A DNA stretch of 37,096 nucleotides from Nitrospirales bacterium (lineage in GTDB: Bacteria; Nitrospirota; Nitrospiria; Nitrospirales; UBA8639). Positions 9,039-17,771 of this stretch are shown here, piece after piece. Where the stretch lies: assembly GCA_012270585.1 (NCBI GenBank), contig JAAXIB010000018.1:1-37096 (forward strand), written 5' to 3'. The notes beneath the pieces are model-generated. The model ran no database searches and was not told the origin of the DNA. It was given only the letters and a program-made list of their open reading frames with translations. Both the position numbers and the translations under genes were made by a program. Numbering within the stretch: position 1 is the first letter of the stretch; each line of letters starts with the position of its first letter.

Positions 9039-9908
9039 TCAGGATAACCGGCGCAGAGAACTGGTGAGTCTCACCAGGGAAAGGCTATAGATGAGCCATT
9101 TTGACGGGTCGAAATTGTACCACTTGGGGCCGTTCCGATAATCACTTTGATACATGTGATGATAGTTGTGGTATCCCTCGCCGAAGGTGATGAGCGAAAC
9201 CCACCAACTGTCCCGACTGGAATCGGAGGCTCCGTGCGGTTGGGCGCCCCACAAGTGGCAAATCGAATTGATGCAAAACGTGGAATTCAGGACGAAGAAG
9301 GTTCGCCCGACGCCGGCGAGCAAGAAACAGCCCAGTCCCTCGATCCAACCGCCGTACAACAAGCCCACCACGAAGGGCAGCGCCAAGCCGGAAAGGACAA
9401 TGGGGATATAGAAACGGTTTTGCCACGTCACCACCGGATCCTGTTTCAGCTTGGTGGCGTATTTGTCGTCTTTATGGGGATCCTTCCAGAACAGCCACCC
9501 GCAATGACTGTACCAGAATCCCAATTGAGCATTGTACGGATCCTCTTCCTGGTCGCACCGGGCGTGATGGCGGATGTGATCCGCTGCCCATTTGAGGCCT
9601 GAATTCTGGAGAGCCCATCCGCCTGCGATCAAAAAAGCGCCTTTCACCCAATCGGGGCACGTAAAACTTCGATGGGCGAGTAAACGATGATATCCCACCG
9701 TGATGCCGAGTCCCGTGATGACGTAGAGCACCACAAACATCGTCCACGCGAGCCACGAATAATCATAAAAATACGCGTAGGCCGGTAACCCGATGATTGC
9801 GCCGGCCGTGACCGCGCAAAACAACGTCAACGTCAAGTGATCAGGGGGGCGTGGCATGGAGACTGCTGTTTTTGAATCGGTCAGAGTCGTCATGGCGTTG
9901 TTATCCAT
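9039..9908 (-). CDS. Acyl-CoA/fatty acid desaturase (delta-9 type)
   Basis: A 289-residue integral membrane di-iron desaturase that puts a double bond into saturated acyl chains, so helping to set membrane fluidity. All three histidine boxes are present: HRLLAH (74-79), HIRHH (111-115) and HNYHH (247-251). The extra NSICHLWG motif near 214-221 is typical of stearoyl-CoA desaturase-like proteins. Hydrophobic segments lie at about 26-47, 51-72, 88-102 and 168-205. An ATG at 9908 gives MDNNAM; a second ATG at 9893 is possible, and neither has a clear ribosome-binding site. It is transcribed in the same direction as the RRM gene upstream; cold adaptation would link the two, but that is inference. 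Confidence 0.93.
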   Translation of the reverse strand: MDNNAMTTLTDSKTAVSMPRPPDHLTLTLFCAVTAGAIIGLPAYAYFYDYSWLAWTMFVVLYVITGLGITVGYHRLLAHRSFTCPDWVKGAFLIAGGWALQNSGLKWAADHIRHHARCDQEEDPYNAQLGFWYSHCGWLFWKDPHKDDKYATKLKQDPVVTWQNRFYIPIVLSGLALPFVVGLLYGGWIEGLGCFLLAGVGRTFFVLNSTFCINSICHLWGAQPHGASDSSRDSWWVSLITFGEGYHNYHHMYQSDYRNGPKWYNFDPSKWLIYSLSLVRLTSSLRRLS

Positions 9909-10099
9909 CGAGCGATGAGTCGTGTCTGAAAAAACCCGGCGTTCAAAAATTTGAATGATTGTTGAAACGGACGGTGCTGCCTTTCACCAGAAACTCGCGC
10001 CAGTCTCTTTTTCCCAATAGCTCATTCACCTTTTGGTGAAGCAGCACTGCAAAAGGCGAGCTTGCTAAGAATACCTTCCCGCGGATGGATTGTAAAGGC

Positions 10100-10234
10100 T
10101 TATCCCTGCTCTTCGTTGAAATAATTCGGCTCCATTGCGAAGAATCGCATGAGAAAACGTTGGGCCGTCTCTTTCGCGTGGGTGTTGAGGCGAACCCGCT
10201 TTTGGTGAGAGACTGCAAGGATAATGGGAGCCAT
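10100..10234 (-). CDS. Possible 44-residue protein
   Basis: A short ATG-started frame encoding a basic, Phe/Met-rich peptide (core ETAQRFLMRFFAMEPNYF) lies 11 bp after the RRM gene stop, in the same direction. It looks protein-like, but has no clear ribosome-binding site. A longer TTG-started frame (10218 to 9943) overlaps it and looks less convincing. The 337-bp gap between the RRM and desaturase genes holds nothing else I recognise. Confidence 0.22.
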   Translation of the reverse strand: MAPIILAVSHQKRVRLNTHAKETAQRFLMRFFAMEPNYFNEEQG

Positions 10235-10245
10235 ACCGTCAGGCG

Positions 10246-10518
10246 TTACCTGCGTGGGCGGAACGATTTTTCTTTAGGCCTCGCCTCATTTACGACGAGG
10301 TTTCTGCCTTGGAAGTCTGTTCCATTGAGCGCCTCAACGGCCTGCTGCGCTTCGTCCCCGCTCCCCATTTCCACAAAACCGAACCCTCTAGACCGTCCGG
10401 TGTATCGGTCCGTGACCACGTTGGCGGATTGGACGGTTCCATGTTGTGCAAACAGCTCCTGCAATTCCTGGTCGGTTGTGGCATAGGACAGGTTTCCCAC
10501 GTATAACTTTTGATTCAC
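10246..10518 (-). CDS. RRM-type RNA-binding protein
   Basis: A 90-residue single RNA-recognition-motif protein of the kind found in cyanobacteria and many environmental bacteria, thought to bind RNA, often in the cold. RNP2 is LYVGNLSY (residues 5-12) and RNP1 is RGFGFVEM (about 44-51); a short basic tail (KEKSFRPRR) follows. It starts at GTG (10518), preceded by GGAGG five bases upstream. An overlapping ATG slightly upstream is out of frame. It is followed in the same direction by the desaturase. The 315 bp upstream (10519-10833) show no gene and no convincing promoter. Confidence 0.92.
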   Translation of the reverse strand: MNQKLYVGNLSYATTDQELQELFAQHGTVQSANVVTDRYTGRSRGFGFVEMGSGDEAQQAVEALNGTDFQGRNLVVNEARPKEKSFRPRR

Positions 10519-10833
10519 TCATGCCTCCATCTTGTAAAAGTGTAACAAAACGAAGCTGGGCGGTATCAGGAAAAGGTCGGCTCGGGTGATGTCAGGAATT
10601 TCCTTTTGCAGGATACGGTGTGCGATTCTCTTTCGCCAACCTTCCTTGGCGGTCGGTGGACTTCGTGTCGCAAGCTGCCTCATAGCATCCCGTGTATGAT
10701 CCTGTCAAGAAGAACAAGGACACGAGAGACGTCCCACGTCGCGTTGCCGGCAGGGACGCGCACCGTTTTGCCGAACGCCTGAAGGCTCCCGTTCATTTTC
10801 CGGAAGCGTGGTGCCCGTGCGACACGGGGCGAC

Positions 10834-11166
10834 TCAGAGTTCCTGAGGTTTGGCGGCTTTGTGCGAATTGGGCTTTTCGCGAAACTTCTTGATTTCAGTC
10901 GCCACGGCCCTGAACACGGAGCGAATCGCTTCCTCGAAACTCCTGGCCTCTTTCCGTGCGGTCACGGTATGGCGTGGAGGAAGGTTCAGAACGATCAGCG
11001 CTTCCGCGTTATCGTCGCCCTTTTTATGATGTGGGTTTTTGGTAAGGGTGATACGGGCATGGGTGATGTTGTCGTACTCTGTTTGGAGCGTGGTAATCCG
11101 GTCCTGGATTTCCTGTTTCCATCTCGGCGTCATGCCGACATTCCGGCTGTCAATTTTCAAATCCAT
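10834..11166 (-). CDS. hpf: Ribosome hibernation promoting factor, RaiA/HPF short form
   Basis: A 110-residue protein of the sigma-54 modulation/S30EA family. These bind the decoding and mRNA channel of the 30S subunit and silence ribosomes in stationary phase or stress. Family features seen are the N-terminal strand LKIDSRNVGMT, a helix with EIQDRITTLQTEY, the strand ARITLTKN, the segment EALIVLNLPPRHTVTAR and the helix SFEEAIRSVFRAVATEIKKF. The length is that of short HPF/YfiA; the long C-terminal dimerisation domain is absent. ATG at 11166 has an excellent upstream GGGAGGAGG. It diverges from the CBS-domain gene, and the two share a 213-bp intergenic region. Confidence 0.92.
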   Translation of the reverse strand: MDLKIDSRNVGMTPRWKQEIQDRITTLQTEYDNITHARITLTKNPHHKKGDDNAEALIVLNLPPRHTVTARKEARSFEEAIRSVFRAVATEIKKFREKPNSHKAAKPQEL

Positions 11167-11379
11167 CGGCCTCCTCCCTGCTCGGGTCCGTCACGATCAC
11201 GAGTTTTTAGCGACACCACCTGCACAATATTATCTCATGAATGATCTCATCTTGTCATGAACGATTGTGCGCCGGACGGACGAAAACCTCGTAACCGCTT
11301 GAAAAATCACTCAATTGTAATCTTGTGTGACCCGAGCCGGCTGAGGTACCATCAGTTTTCACCGCTCTAAGGAGGCGTC

Positions 11380-12150
11380 ATGGATAAAACAAAAGGGTCT
11401 GTCAAAGAGAAAGGCGGCGCGCTCGATAAGAATATCGAGCGGTTTCGTCAACAAATCGCGAGTCTGAAGACGTTTATTATGGGAGGCTCGTCCACGTATT
11501 CATCAATAGAAGAATTTGACCTGGCCGCTGAAGAACTCATTGCCGAGGTGTTGGGAAGTTCATCGAGTATGTTGGAAGCCTATGAATATGCTCAGTTGGG
11601 AGAGGCAGGGGGGCTCGTCAATCTTTCGGATGAAGCTCCGGAAGGGGCGGGGCTGGATAATGAACGGGAAGCCCTTCGACAACGGCAACGGGTGTTGGAA
11701 AGTTGTGTCGCGGACCTGGAGGCTCGCCGGGCTCAGGCCAGCTTCAGCCGACACGCTCAGACAACGAGCGGCCCCACCGTCAGTGACTTCATGTCCGCGG
11801 TGATTCGGTCCGTGTCGCATGATGCGACCCTTCGGGAAGCCGGAGAATTATTACAGACGTGGAATATCGGCTCACTCCTGATCGAGGGTGGCGATGAATT
11901 CATCGGAAGTATCACGGAAACCGAATTGAGCCGGGAAGTGGTGGCCAACGGGGTCGATCCCGCTACCACGACGGTCAAAACCTGCATGCGAGAACCTCTT
12001 CTGACGATAGAAAATAGTGAACCAATCGTTGCAGCCGTGCAGCTCATGAAAGAAAAAGCGACTCGCCACGTGTGTGTGACCGAAAGCGGAAAAATCATTG
12101 GCCTGATTTCCGTATCGGACATTCTGCGCTATTATTCCGGGGTGAGGTAA
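11380..12150 (+). CDS. CBS-domain protein with N-terminal helical region
   Basis: A 256-residue cytoplasmic protein. Residues 133-190 and 198-255 form a tandem CBS pair (a Bateman module), which usually binds adenine nucleotides; TVSDFM, DATLREAGELL, CMREPLLTI and GLISVSDILRY are typical blocks. The N-terminal 120 residues are mostly helical and charged, with a likely coiled coil at about 93-118 (NEREALRQRQRVLESCVADLE). I do not recognise the N-terminal domain; its layout recalls DksA-like coiled coils but it lacks the zinc finger. The start is secure: AAGGAGG precedes the ATG. The gene diverges from hpf, which would suit a stress- or energy-sensing role, though that is inference. Confidence 0.88.
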   Translation: MDKTKGSVKEKGGALDKNIERFRQQIASLKTFIMGGSSTYSSIEEFDLAAEELIAEVLGSSSSMLEAYEYAQLGEAGGLVNLSDEAPEGAGLDNEREALRQRQRVLESCVADLEARRAQASFSRHAQTTSGPTVSDFMSAVIRSVSHDATLREAGELLQTWNIGSLLIEGGDEFIGSITETELSREVVANGVDPATTTVKTCMREPLLTIENSEPIVAAVQLMKEKATRHVCVTESGKIIGLISVSDILRYYSGVR

Positions 12151-12171
12151 CGTCAGTCCCGACACCGGAGG

Positions 12172-13749
12172 TTACTTCACCTCTTCGTGCTTTGCTGCGA
12201 GCCTTCCTGCCACCCCGGCAGGGTCAAAGGGGGCGCCTGCGTGAAGCATCACCGTCGCGGCTCGTTCGTCCGGTCCGAGAGGTTCTTGGACTTTCTCCTG
12301 TTGTTCGAGGACGGACAGGTCGGCTTCTGAGACGTTACCCGACTCGCCGGCTCTTGCCGTGACTCGCTGGCGAAGCGTGGTCGGCGTTGCCTGCATATCC
12401 AGTATCAGGAAAGGGACGTTCAGCGAGGCAGCCAGCGTTTTAAACGTATCCCGATGCTGCCGTTCCAAAAAGGTCGCATCCACGATGACCGGATATCCGA
12501 ACCGCAGGAGCTGCCGGGCAAGGACGTGCAGGTGGTCATACGTCTTGCGCGTCGTCTCCATTCCGTACACGGCGGGCTTGACTTCCCCGGGACTCTGAGC
12601 CAAAGGCCACAATCCGAACAGGCGTTTACGTTCGACGTCCGACCGAAGACGGATGGCGCCCATATGTTCCAACAACGTTTCCGAGACCGTCGATTTCCCG
12701 GTGCCGGATACCCCGTGCATGATGATGAGCCAGGGTGATTGGGATTTGGTAAAGGATTGCGCAGCCGAGAGATACCGAACGACATCGTCCACGTGGGATG
12801 AACTTTCAAGGTCCCGGCGGCGGGCTTGGCCGAACGCAAGGCCCGCGACTTTCACTCGGACAAGGGCCCGGTAGACTTCGTAAAACGGCAGAAGCTCCAG
12901 ACCTGCATAGTCCCCCGTGCATTCGAGGTATCGATTCAGGAATCGCCTGGCCAGCGCCGGCTGTCCCCTGGCCTGGAAATCCATCACCGTAAACGCCACG
13001 TCGTTGATGACGTCGATCCATCGCAGACGCTCACTGAACTCGATGCCGTCGAAGGCAACGAGCCGGTCGTGCAAGAACACGAGATTGGCGAGGTGAAGGT
13101 CACCATGGCATTCTCGAACGAAGCCCTTTGCTTTTCGTTTCTCGAAATCACCGGCATGGGTCGCGTGGAAGTGGGTGAGCCAGTGCCGAAGCTGATCCAG
13201 GGATGGGTGATGTTCGGAAAAGGGGCGATGCGAGGGGATCTGGTCAAAGACTTCTGCGATGACCCCGGCGATCAACCCGGGGGTTCCAAAGGACGTGTCC
13301 TGGTCTGCCTCCGGAACATTGCGGTGAAAGGCCGCAATATCCTGGGCCAATTGATCGACCTGTTCCGGTCGAACCTGAGACGACACTTGATCCAAGGTGG
13401 CATCAGCCGTGAACTGTCGCATCTTCACGGCGAATTCAAAGGGTTCCCCTTGTCCATCCAGCCGAGGGTGATCAGGCGTTCCGGAAATCGGAAGCACCTC
13501 CACGTAAATGTCCGGTGCCAACCGCCGGTTCAAGCGAATCTCTTCATGACAAAAAAACTGGCGTTCAGCCAGTGAAGAAAAGTCCGCGAACCCGACATTG
13601 ACGGGTTTTTTGATCTTGTAGGCAAAAGATCCGGTCAGGAGGATCCAAGAGATAGGCGTTTCCCGAAGGTCGAAATGGGTGACCGGATGGGGGTAAAGCC
13701 GGGGATGTTGCAGGGCTCGAAGAAGTGTGAGTGAATCGTCGGGTCTCAT
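12172..13749 (-). CDS. Bifunctional aminoglycoside phosphotransferase-like/P-loop kinase fusion
   Basis: A 525-residue two-domain protein. Residues 1-330 are an APH/choline-kinase-like fold with the catalytic loop HGDLHLANL (215-223) and a following metal-binding Asp in AFDGIEF (about 234). Residues 338-525 are a P-loop kinase domain with Walker A GVSGTGKST (346-354), related to gluconate/chloramphenicol kinase-like small-molecule kinases. The fusion is widespread and its substrate is not known; real aminoglycoside resistance is not implied. It is convergent with the CBS gene, with the two stops 21 bp apart. The ATG at 13749 is the first start in frame with the conserved N-terminus. Confidence 0.9.
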   Translation of the reverse strand: MRPDDSLTLLRALQHPRLYPHPVTHFDLRETPISWILLTGSFAYKIKKPVNVGFADFSSLAERQFFCHEEIRLNRRLAPDIYVEVLPISGTPDHPRLDGQGEPFEFAVKMRQFTADATLDQVSSQVRPEQVDQLAQDIAAFHRNVPEADQDTSFGTPGLIAGVIAEVFDQIPSHRPFSEHHPSLDQLRHWLTHFHATHAGDFEKRKAKGFVRECHGDLHLANLVFLHDRLVAFDGIEFSERLRWIDVINDVAFTVMDFQARGQPALARRFLNRYLECTGDYAGLELLPFYEVYRALVRVKVAGLAFGQARRRDLESSSHVDDVVRYLSAAQSFTKSQSPWLIIMHGVSGTGKSTVSETLLEHMGAIRLRSDVERKRLFGLWPLAQSPGEVKPAVYGMETTRKTYDHLHVLARQLLRFGYPVIVDATFLERQHRDTFKTLAASLNVPFLILDMQATPTTLRQRVTARAGESGNVSEADLSVLEQQEKVQEPLGPDERAATVMLHAGAPFDPAGVAGRLAAKHEEVK

Positions 13750-14160
13750 GGCTCAAAAAGAGATGACGAGGGTCAAATGATGATATGAGAGGTTACAACG
13801 TCGGATATGCATTGCGAACGATGCCTTTAGCAAAAATGAAGCCAAATGATCTTTCCCCAGAATCTGGGGATAACATGGTAAAAACTTTTTTAGAATGCCT
13901 ATTCCATGTCCGTATGATCGGACAGCAAGCAGATTGCACATTTTTTGTGCATTGTGGAAAATAATATTTTGCTACCAGATATAGTGGGTCTGAAATATCT
14001 ACGTGTATTTGGAGTTATATTTCAAGATGTTATGAAAATATCGCTGGAGCGGTAGAGTATTTTCCCATGACACATTCAGGCTGCCCAGGAGTATGATGCT
14101 TATCCACAATGGGTGTTGACAAATGAGCGAGTGAGCCGCAGCAGCCTAAGTCGGCACCGC

Positions 14161-14191
14161 ACAGCCGCCTTCGGGCAGCCGGGCTGTTTTT
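14161..14191 (+). promoter_or_regulatory. Leader hairpin followed by T run
   Basis: ACAGCC...GGCTGT stem with internal GC-rich pairing is directly followed by TTTTT. It looks like an intrinsic terminator but ends only a few bases before the ribosome-binding site of the next gene. It could end an upstream short transcript or act as a leader attenuator. The rest of 13750-14209 is AT-rich and shows no gene. Confidence 0.4.
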
Positions 14192-14209
14192 GGAGGAATC
14201 ACGTCGCGC

Positions 14210-14569
14210 ATGCAGGGAATCTCCACACTGGCCACCATCGTTTCAGTTTTCAGTTTTTCGTTGACGTGTGTTGTGGTGCTGTACCCTAACCTGTCGCGTT
14301 TCAAAAGTCGATGGAAAGGCGTCGCATTCTATGGAGGCATTTCAGCGGGCACGTTATTGGTGGCGGCGCTGTCCGCCCCTGATCCTGCTGTGTCCGAATG
14401 GTCCTGGGTTGATTGGACGGTGCTTGGTGTCGGTGCAGGATGCGGTCTTGCCCTGATGATGAAGCGTTTGGGGTGGTCTCGAAAGAAGCAGGTGGATGCT
14501 TCTGCGGTTCAGGCGGGGAAGTCCGTCGGCAAAAAGATCTCGGGTCGCGCAAAAAAGCCGTCACGATAA
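14210..14569 (+). CDS. Small membrane protein, unknown function
   Basis: A 119-residue protein with three hydrophobic segments (about 5-26, 40-55 and 65-84) and a basic, Lys/Arg-rich C-terminal tail (KKQVDASAVQAGKSVGKKISGRAKK), so a membrane protein with a probable cytoplasmic tail. A GGAGG lies 14 bases upstream of the ATG, somewhat far, and no nearer in-frame start exists. I do not recognise the family. It is convergent with the Gfo/Idh/MocA gene. Confidence 0.7.
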   Translation: MQGISTLATIVSVFSFSLTCVVVLYPNLSRFKSRWKGVAFYGGISAGTLLVAALSAPDPAVSEWSWVDWTVLGVGAGCGLALMMKRLGWSRKKQVDASAVQAGKSVGKKISGRAKKPSR

Positions 14570-14595
14570 CGAATTACCATCGGAAACACCATGTG

Positions 14596-15672
14596 TCAGT
14601 CAAATCCGGTCCTCAATTCCGTTTTTGCCGGCGCGACCAGATTATTCTGATCGTCGTGACTTCGTAGCGAATGCCTTGTTGAGATGATTCGTTCAAGCGG
14701 GGTCCAGTCGATAGGCGGGCAGTCGGATTGGAAGAGCTGGTTCAGGGTCAATTGCAGAAATCTTGGCAAAAAAGGGTCAAGGATGGTCGAGTCATGCAAC
14801 ACGTCACCACCGTCTTCGATCCGGAAGTGATTTTCGAAAGGCGGGCCGGTGAATCTCGTCTCGTCACGGGGTTCCAATTGCAACCTGAACCGGATCGTTC
14901 CGGCGTTGACCTCGATGTAACGATGGCAGATCAGTTGGTCGTAAGGCACGAAAGAGGCAAATTCGTAATTGCCCAGCATCGACGACCTGAGTTCGATCTT
15001 CGTGCCGGAAGGTAACGCGGTCTGTTCTTCAAGCTCGGAGACGAATTGAACGTGATCGAAGGTCGCCTGCAGTTCCGATGGCAGGTCCCGATACGTCGCC
15101 CAATCGTCTTGGCCGAAGAGTTGTTGAATGATCGTCAGGATATGCGACCATTCGTATCCAAGGACCCCGAAGTGCGAGTCAACGAATCGGCCCGCGTCAA
15201 TATCGGGACGGCGATCCTTACTGAACTCGATTCGAATCAAGTCGATGTGCTCAACGTCGTACCGCTTCAGGGCATTCACCATTTCCCTGACGGCGCGGGA
15301 ATCGGCGTACTGCCTGTTTAGCAGAACACGCGCCTCGCGGTATTTCCCAAGAAGAGCCTGGAAGGGATTGACTTCAAAACTCAGGCAAGCGGGTTTCTCA
15401 ACGATGACCCGCGCGCGTGGATGCCGCGACAGAATCGTCGCAAGGCTCTCGAAGTGGTTTTCCGTAGGCGTACAGATGCACCAGACTTGAACGCGATGGA
15501 AGAGGTCTTCGGGCACGTCACCCAACGTCGCGTAGGGTCGGGGTTCCCGGTCATCAGCCGCCCGCGGGTCGACAATGACGAAACGGTCGCACAACGGGTC
15601 GAAGACCTTGCGATAGATGCGGCCCATCTTGCCGCAACCGACGATTCCGATGAGTTCAAAGTCCTTGCTCAT
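14596..15672 (-). CDS. Gfo/Idh/MocA-type NAD(P)-dependent oxidoreductase
   Basis: A 358-residue protein. It opens with a Rossmann fold (FELIGIVGCGKMGRIYRKVF), followed by the family hallmark VWCICTPTENHF and an EKP motif (VIVEKPA) that places the catalytic lysine. A C-terminal alpha/beta substrate domain follows. Members reduce or oxidise sugars, inositols or related hydroxy-acids. I start it at the ATG at 15672, where GCGAGG precedes the start; a longer frame to 15711 has no support. A repeat cluster separates it from the enolase-superfamily gene upstream on the same strand, and the two may belong to one pathway for an unusual sugar or acid. The substrate cannot be read from sequence. Confidence 0.82.
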   Translation of the reverse strand: MSKDFELIGIVGCGKMGRIYRKVFDPLCDRFVIVDPRAADDREPRPYATLGDVPEDLFHRVQVWCICTPTENHFESLATILSRHPRARVIVEKPACLSFEVNPFQALLGKYREARVLLNRQYADSRAVREMVNALKRYDVEHIDLIRIEFSKDRRPDIDAGRFVDSHFGVLGYEWSHILTIIQQLFGQDDWATYRDLPSELQATFDHVQFVSELEEQTALPSGTKIELRSSMLGNYEFASFVPYDQLICHRYIEVNAGTIRFRLQLEPRDETRFTGPPFENHFRIEDGGDVLHDSTILDPFLPRFLQLTLNQLFQSDCPPIDWTPLERIISTRHSLRSHDDQNNLVAPAKTELRTGFD

Positions 15673-15742
15673 GGCAGCCTCGCGTCTTGGTATGAAAATA
15701 GCCAACGACACCCCGAATCTGTTATTCCCGACTTCTCCTCTC

Positions 15743-15963
15743 TGTCATTCCTGATCCCTGATGAAGAACGTCGGGGACAGGCTATTTTTAATCGGGAATC
15801 CAGTGTTGTTTCTTTTCCCTCCGTCTTTATCTGTCATCCTCGACATTAGTAATCGAGGATCCAGGGTCTTTTTCTTTTGCCTTTGTCTGCAAGGTGAAAG
15901 CAACATACAAATGACAGACATGGTGTGGTCAGCCTCATACTCCGTCAACGAATTAGTGAACAT
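15743..15963. repeat. Interspersed repeat cluster C
   Basis: Two stem-loop modules (GTCATTCCTGATCCC... and CTGTCATCCTCGA...TCGAGGATCCAGGGTC) are followed by the terminal motif at 15944-15963. That 20-bp motif is identical, in inverted orientation, to 4417-4436. It runs into the 3' end of the enolase-superfamily gene and supplies that gene's TAA stop and last two residues. Confidence 0.85.
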
Positions 15964-17338
15964 TGAAAGTCTTGGCAGGCTCCGGAAGTTGACGATCGAT
16001 CTCGTCAATCCTGTACCCGAACCCGGGCCCGCTGATCGTTCTGCGGTCGACGCTCCCCCCCACCCGTTGATACAACCCCGGATGCACCTTGGCTTCGTCT
16101 GCGGAAGCGTCGGGATAAAACTGCATGGAGTTGGTCTCGATGCCGATATCGGGAGAAGCGTGAGCCCCGAGTTGGACGTGTGATATTTGTGCAAGCATGG
16201 GGTTGCTCAGATCCTGGGTCAAAACTTCCATGCCGTGGCGCTTCGCCCAACTCATTGTCAACAGCGCTTCCGTCTGGGTTTTACACGTTTTCAACGCGAC
16301 CCCCGAGTAACCGAGTTCGCTCGCCTTCACAAGTACGCGCCAATCATGTGCGCTTTCATCCAGGACGCATGGCGCCCACTTCGCGACGGCGGATACGTCC
16401 GTACCGCGATCCAGCAGTTCCGGAGTGAACGGTTCTTCAATGTAGCAAAGAGCGTCCAGGACGTCGGGTCGGTCCCGGCGGATTCGCTCGAACAGGTGTT
16501 CCACGTACGTGAGGTCCGTCACCGTTCCGTTAAAGTCCACGCCCAACATCGTGACCCCGCGCGGCATCGAAACGTCAGCTACGTTGACAACCCGCATATG
16601 ATCCCACTCGAAATCGGTTCCGCTCAACTTGATTTTCAGTCGGCTCAATTGGTCTTTGCGTATCCACTCTTCCAGAGTCGTAGGAAATCCACTCCCCGGC
16701 TCCTCGGACGCCTTCGCATCTCCGGACAACGTATCCTTCCCGCCGACCGCATGCCACGCGGGGATCCTGCTTGCGCCATATGAAAAAAAGTCGCTCGGGT
16801 ACAGTCCTCCGAAGTCAGCTTCTCCCATGCAGGAGGTCAGATCGTCCGGCATGTCGAGAGAGGAGTAGCAGTCATAGATCGGCCGGCCCGCGGCGTGACC
16901 ATACGCATCGTGGAGCGCGATATCAAAGGGAGCGCAGCACATCAATGCTGCCAGATAGGGCAACCGACGTTCCACACTCAGTCGTGCGTTAAACGAAACC
17001 AGCAACCCCGGCAACGTTTCGCGGAGGAATGCATGCCCGAGCGTGAGCGGGTGTCCGCCGGTGTCGTATGCCGACCATGCATCAAGCACCTCACAACAGA
17101 ATTGTCGCAAAGCCGCCTCGCGTTCCGATAACGGAATGTCGCTTGGCCACGCCCATTGTGCGGATAGAGGCGACTCCCCCCACCCTTGAAAGGGACCGCG
17201 AGAGACCTCCTCCACTTCAAACATCACGCGGGCACACGTGACCCGCTCGAGCGTTTCCTTCCCGAATCGAAACGGCGCTTTTGCCCGGACATCAATGAAG
17301 TAGAGAGCCAATCTGCTCGGACGAATCGAAACCATCAC
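15953..17338 (-). CDS. Enolase-superfamily (mandelate racemase/muconate lactonizing-like) enzyme
   Basis: A 461-residue protein of the MR/MLE branch, which abstracts a proton alpha to a carboxylate using a Mg2+-stabilised enolate. Seen are a KxK-type motif (LKIKLSG), then metal-ligand positions at strand ends: LGVDFNGT (Asp), CYIEEPF (Glu) and VLDESAHD (Asp). It is longer than the common 350-400 residues, with an extended middle section before the KxK motif. The last residues and stop come from an interspersed repeat, so the native C-terminus may have been changed. The Gfo/Idh/MocA oxidoreductase lies downstream on the same strand. Racemase or dehydratase action on a sugar acid is the best guess. 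The 433 bp upstream (17339-17771) show no gene. Confidence 0.83.
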   Translation of the reverse strand: MMVSIRPSRLALYFIDVRAKAPFRFGKETLERVTCARVMFEVEEVSRGPFQGWGESPLSAQWAWPSDIPLSEREAALRQFCCEVLDAWSAYDTGGHPLTLGHAFLRETLPGLLVSFNARLSVERRLPYLAALMCCAPFDIALHDAYGHAAGRPIYDCYSSLDMPDDLTSCMGEADFGGLYPSDFFSYGASRIPAWHAVGGKDTLSGDAKASEEPGSGFPTTLEEWIRKDQLSRLKIKLSGTDFEWDHMRVVNVADVSMPRGVTMLGVDFNGTVTDLTYVEHLFERIRRDRPDVLDALCYIEEPFTPELLDRGTDVSAVAKWAPCVLDESAHDWRVLVKASELGYSGVALKTCKTQTEALLTMSWAKRHGMEVLTQDLSNPMLAQISHVQLGAHASPDIGIETNSMQFYPDASADEAKVHPGLYQRVGGSVDRRTISGPGFGYRIDEIDRQLPEPAKTFNVH

Positions 17339-17771
17339 TCTGTCCCATTGAACGTGTCATCACCCGGATGGGAAAGCGCAGAATTCATCTTGAGGACACA
17401 CCATGGTAACCGGTTGTCGGTTACGGGTCTGCCTTCAGGCCCATCCTCTCCTCCGGGTCGCACGCAGTCGTTAGGGATCGTGCCGAAGTTCCTCCACAAT
17501 CGGCATAAATCCGCGCATGGGTGATATACGCAAAGAACCCATCCAAGTCAATCTTGCGGTTTGACGTTTCTGTGCGCGGATGTTCGCGATGTGCTTTTCG
17601 CCACCGTGGGCTCAAGAAGGAGAAAAGTGCGACCGGGTATCCGTCCGGGCTGCTTTGACCCGTCAATCTTGCTTTGATACTTTTACGCGTCGTGCCTTGT
17701 CGCCGGGCGATGGCTGTGTCCCCATTCTCCTGAAGTCGCCTCGCGTTGTGACGCCCCGAAAGAGAAGCATC

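Noticed and set aside
9943-10218. 91-codon TTG-started minus-strand frame between the RRM and desaturase genes
   Set aside because: Rare start, no ribosome-binding site and no motif; the overlapping 44-residue frame looks more protein-like, and even that is weak.
12172-13749. Aminoglycoside resistance by the APH-like fusion
   Set aside because: The fold is shared with many small-molecule kinases; this fusion is a common gene of unknown substrate and nothing in the context points to resistance.
13753-13941. 62-codon minus-strand frame upstream of the APH/P-loop kinase gene
   Set aside because: AT-rich chance frame with no ribosome-binding site or recognisable domain.
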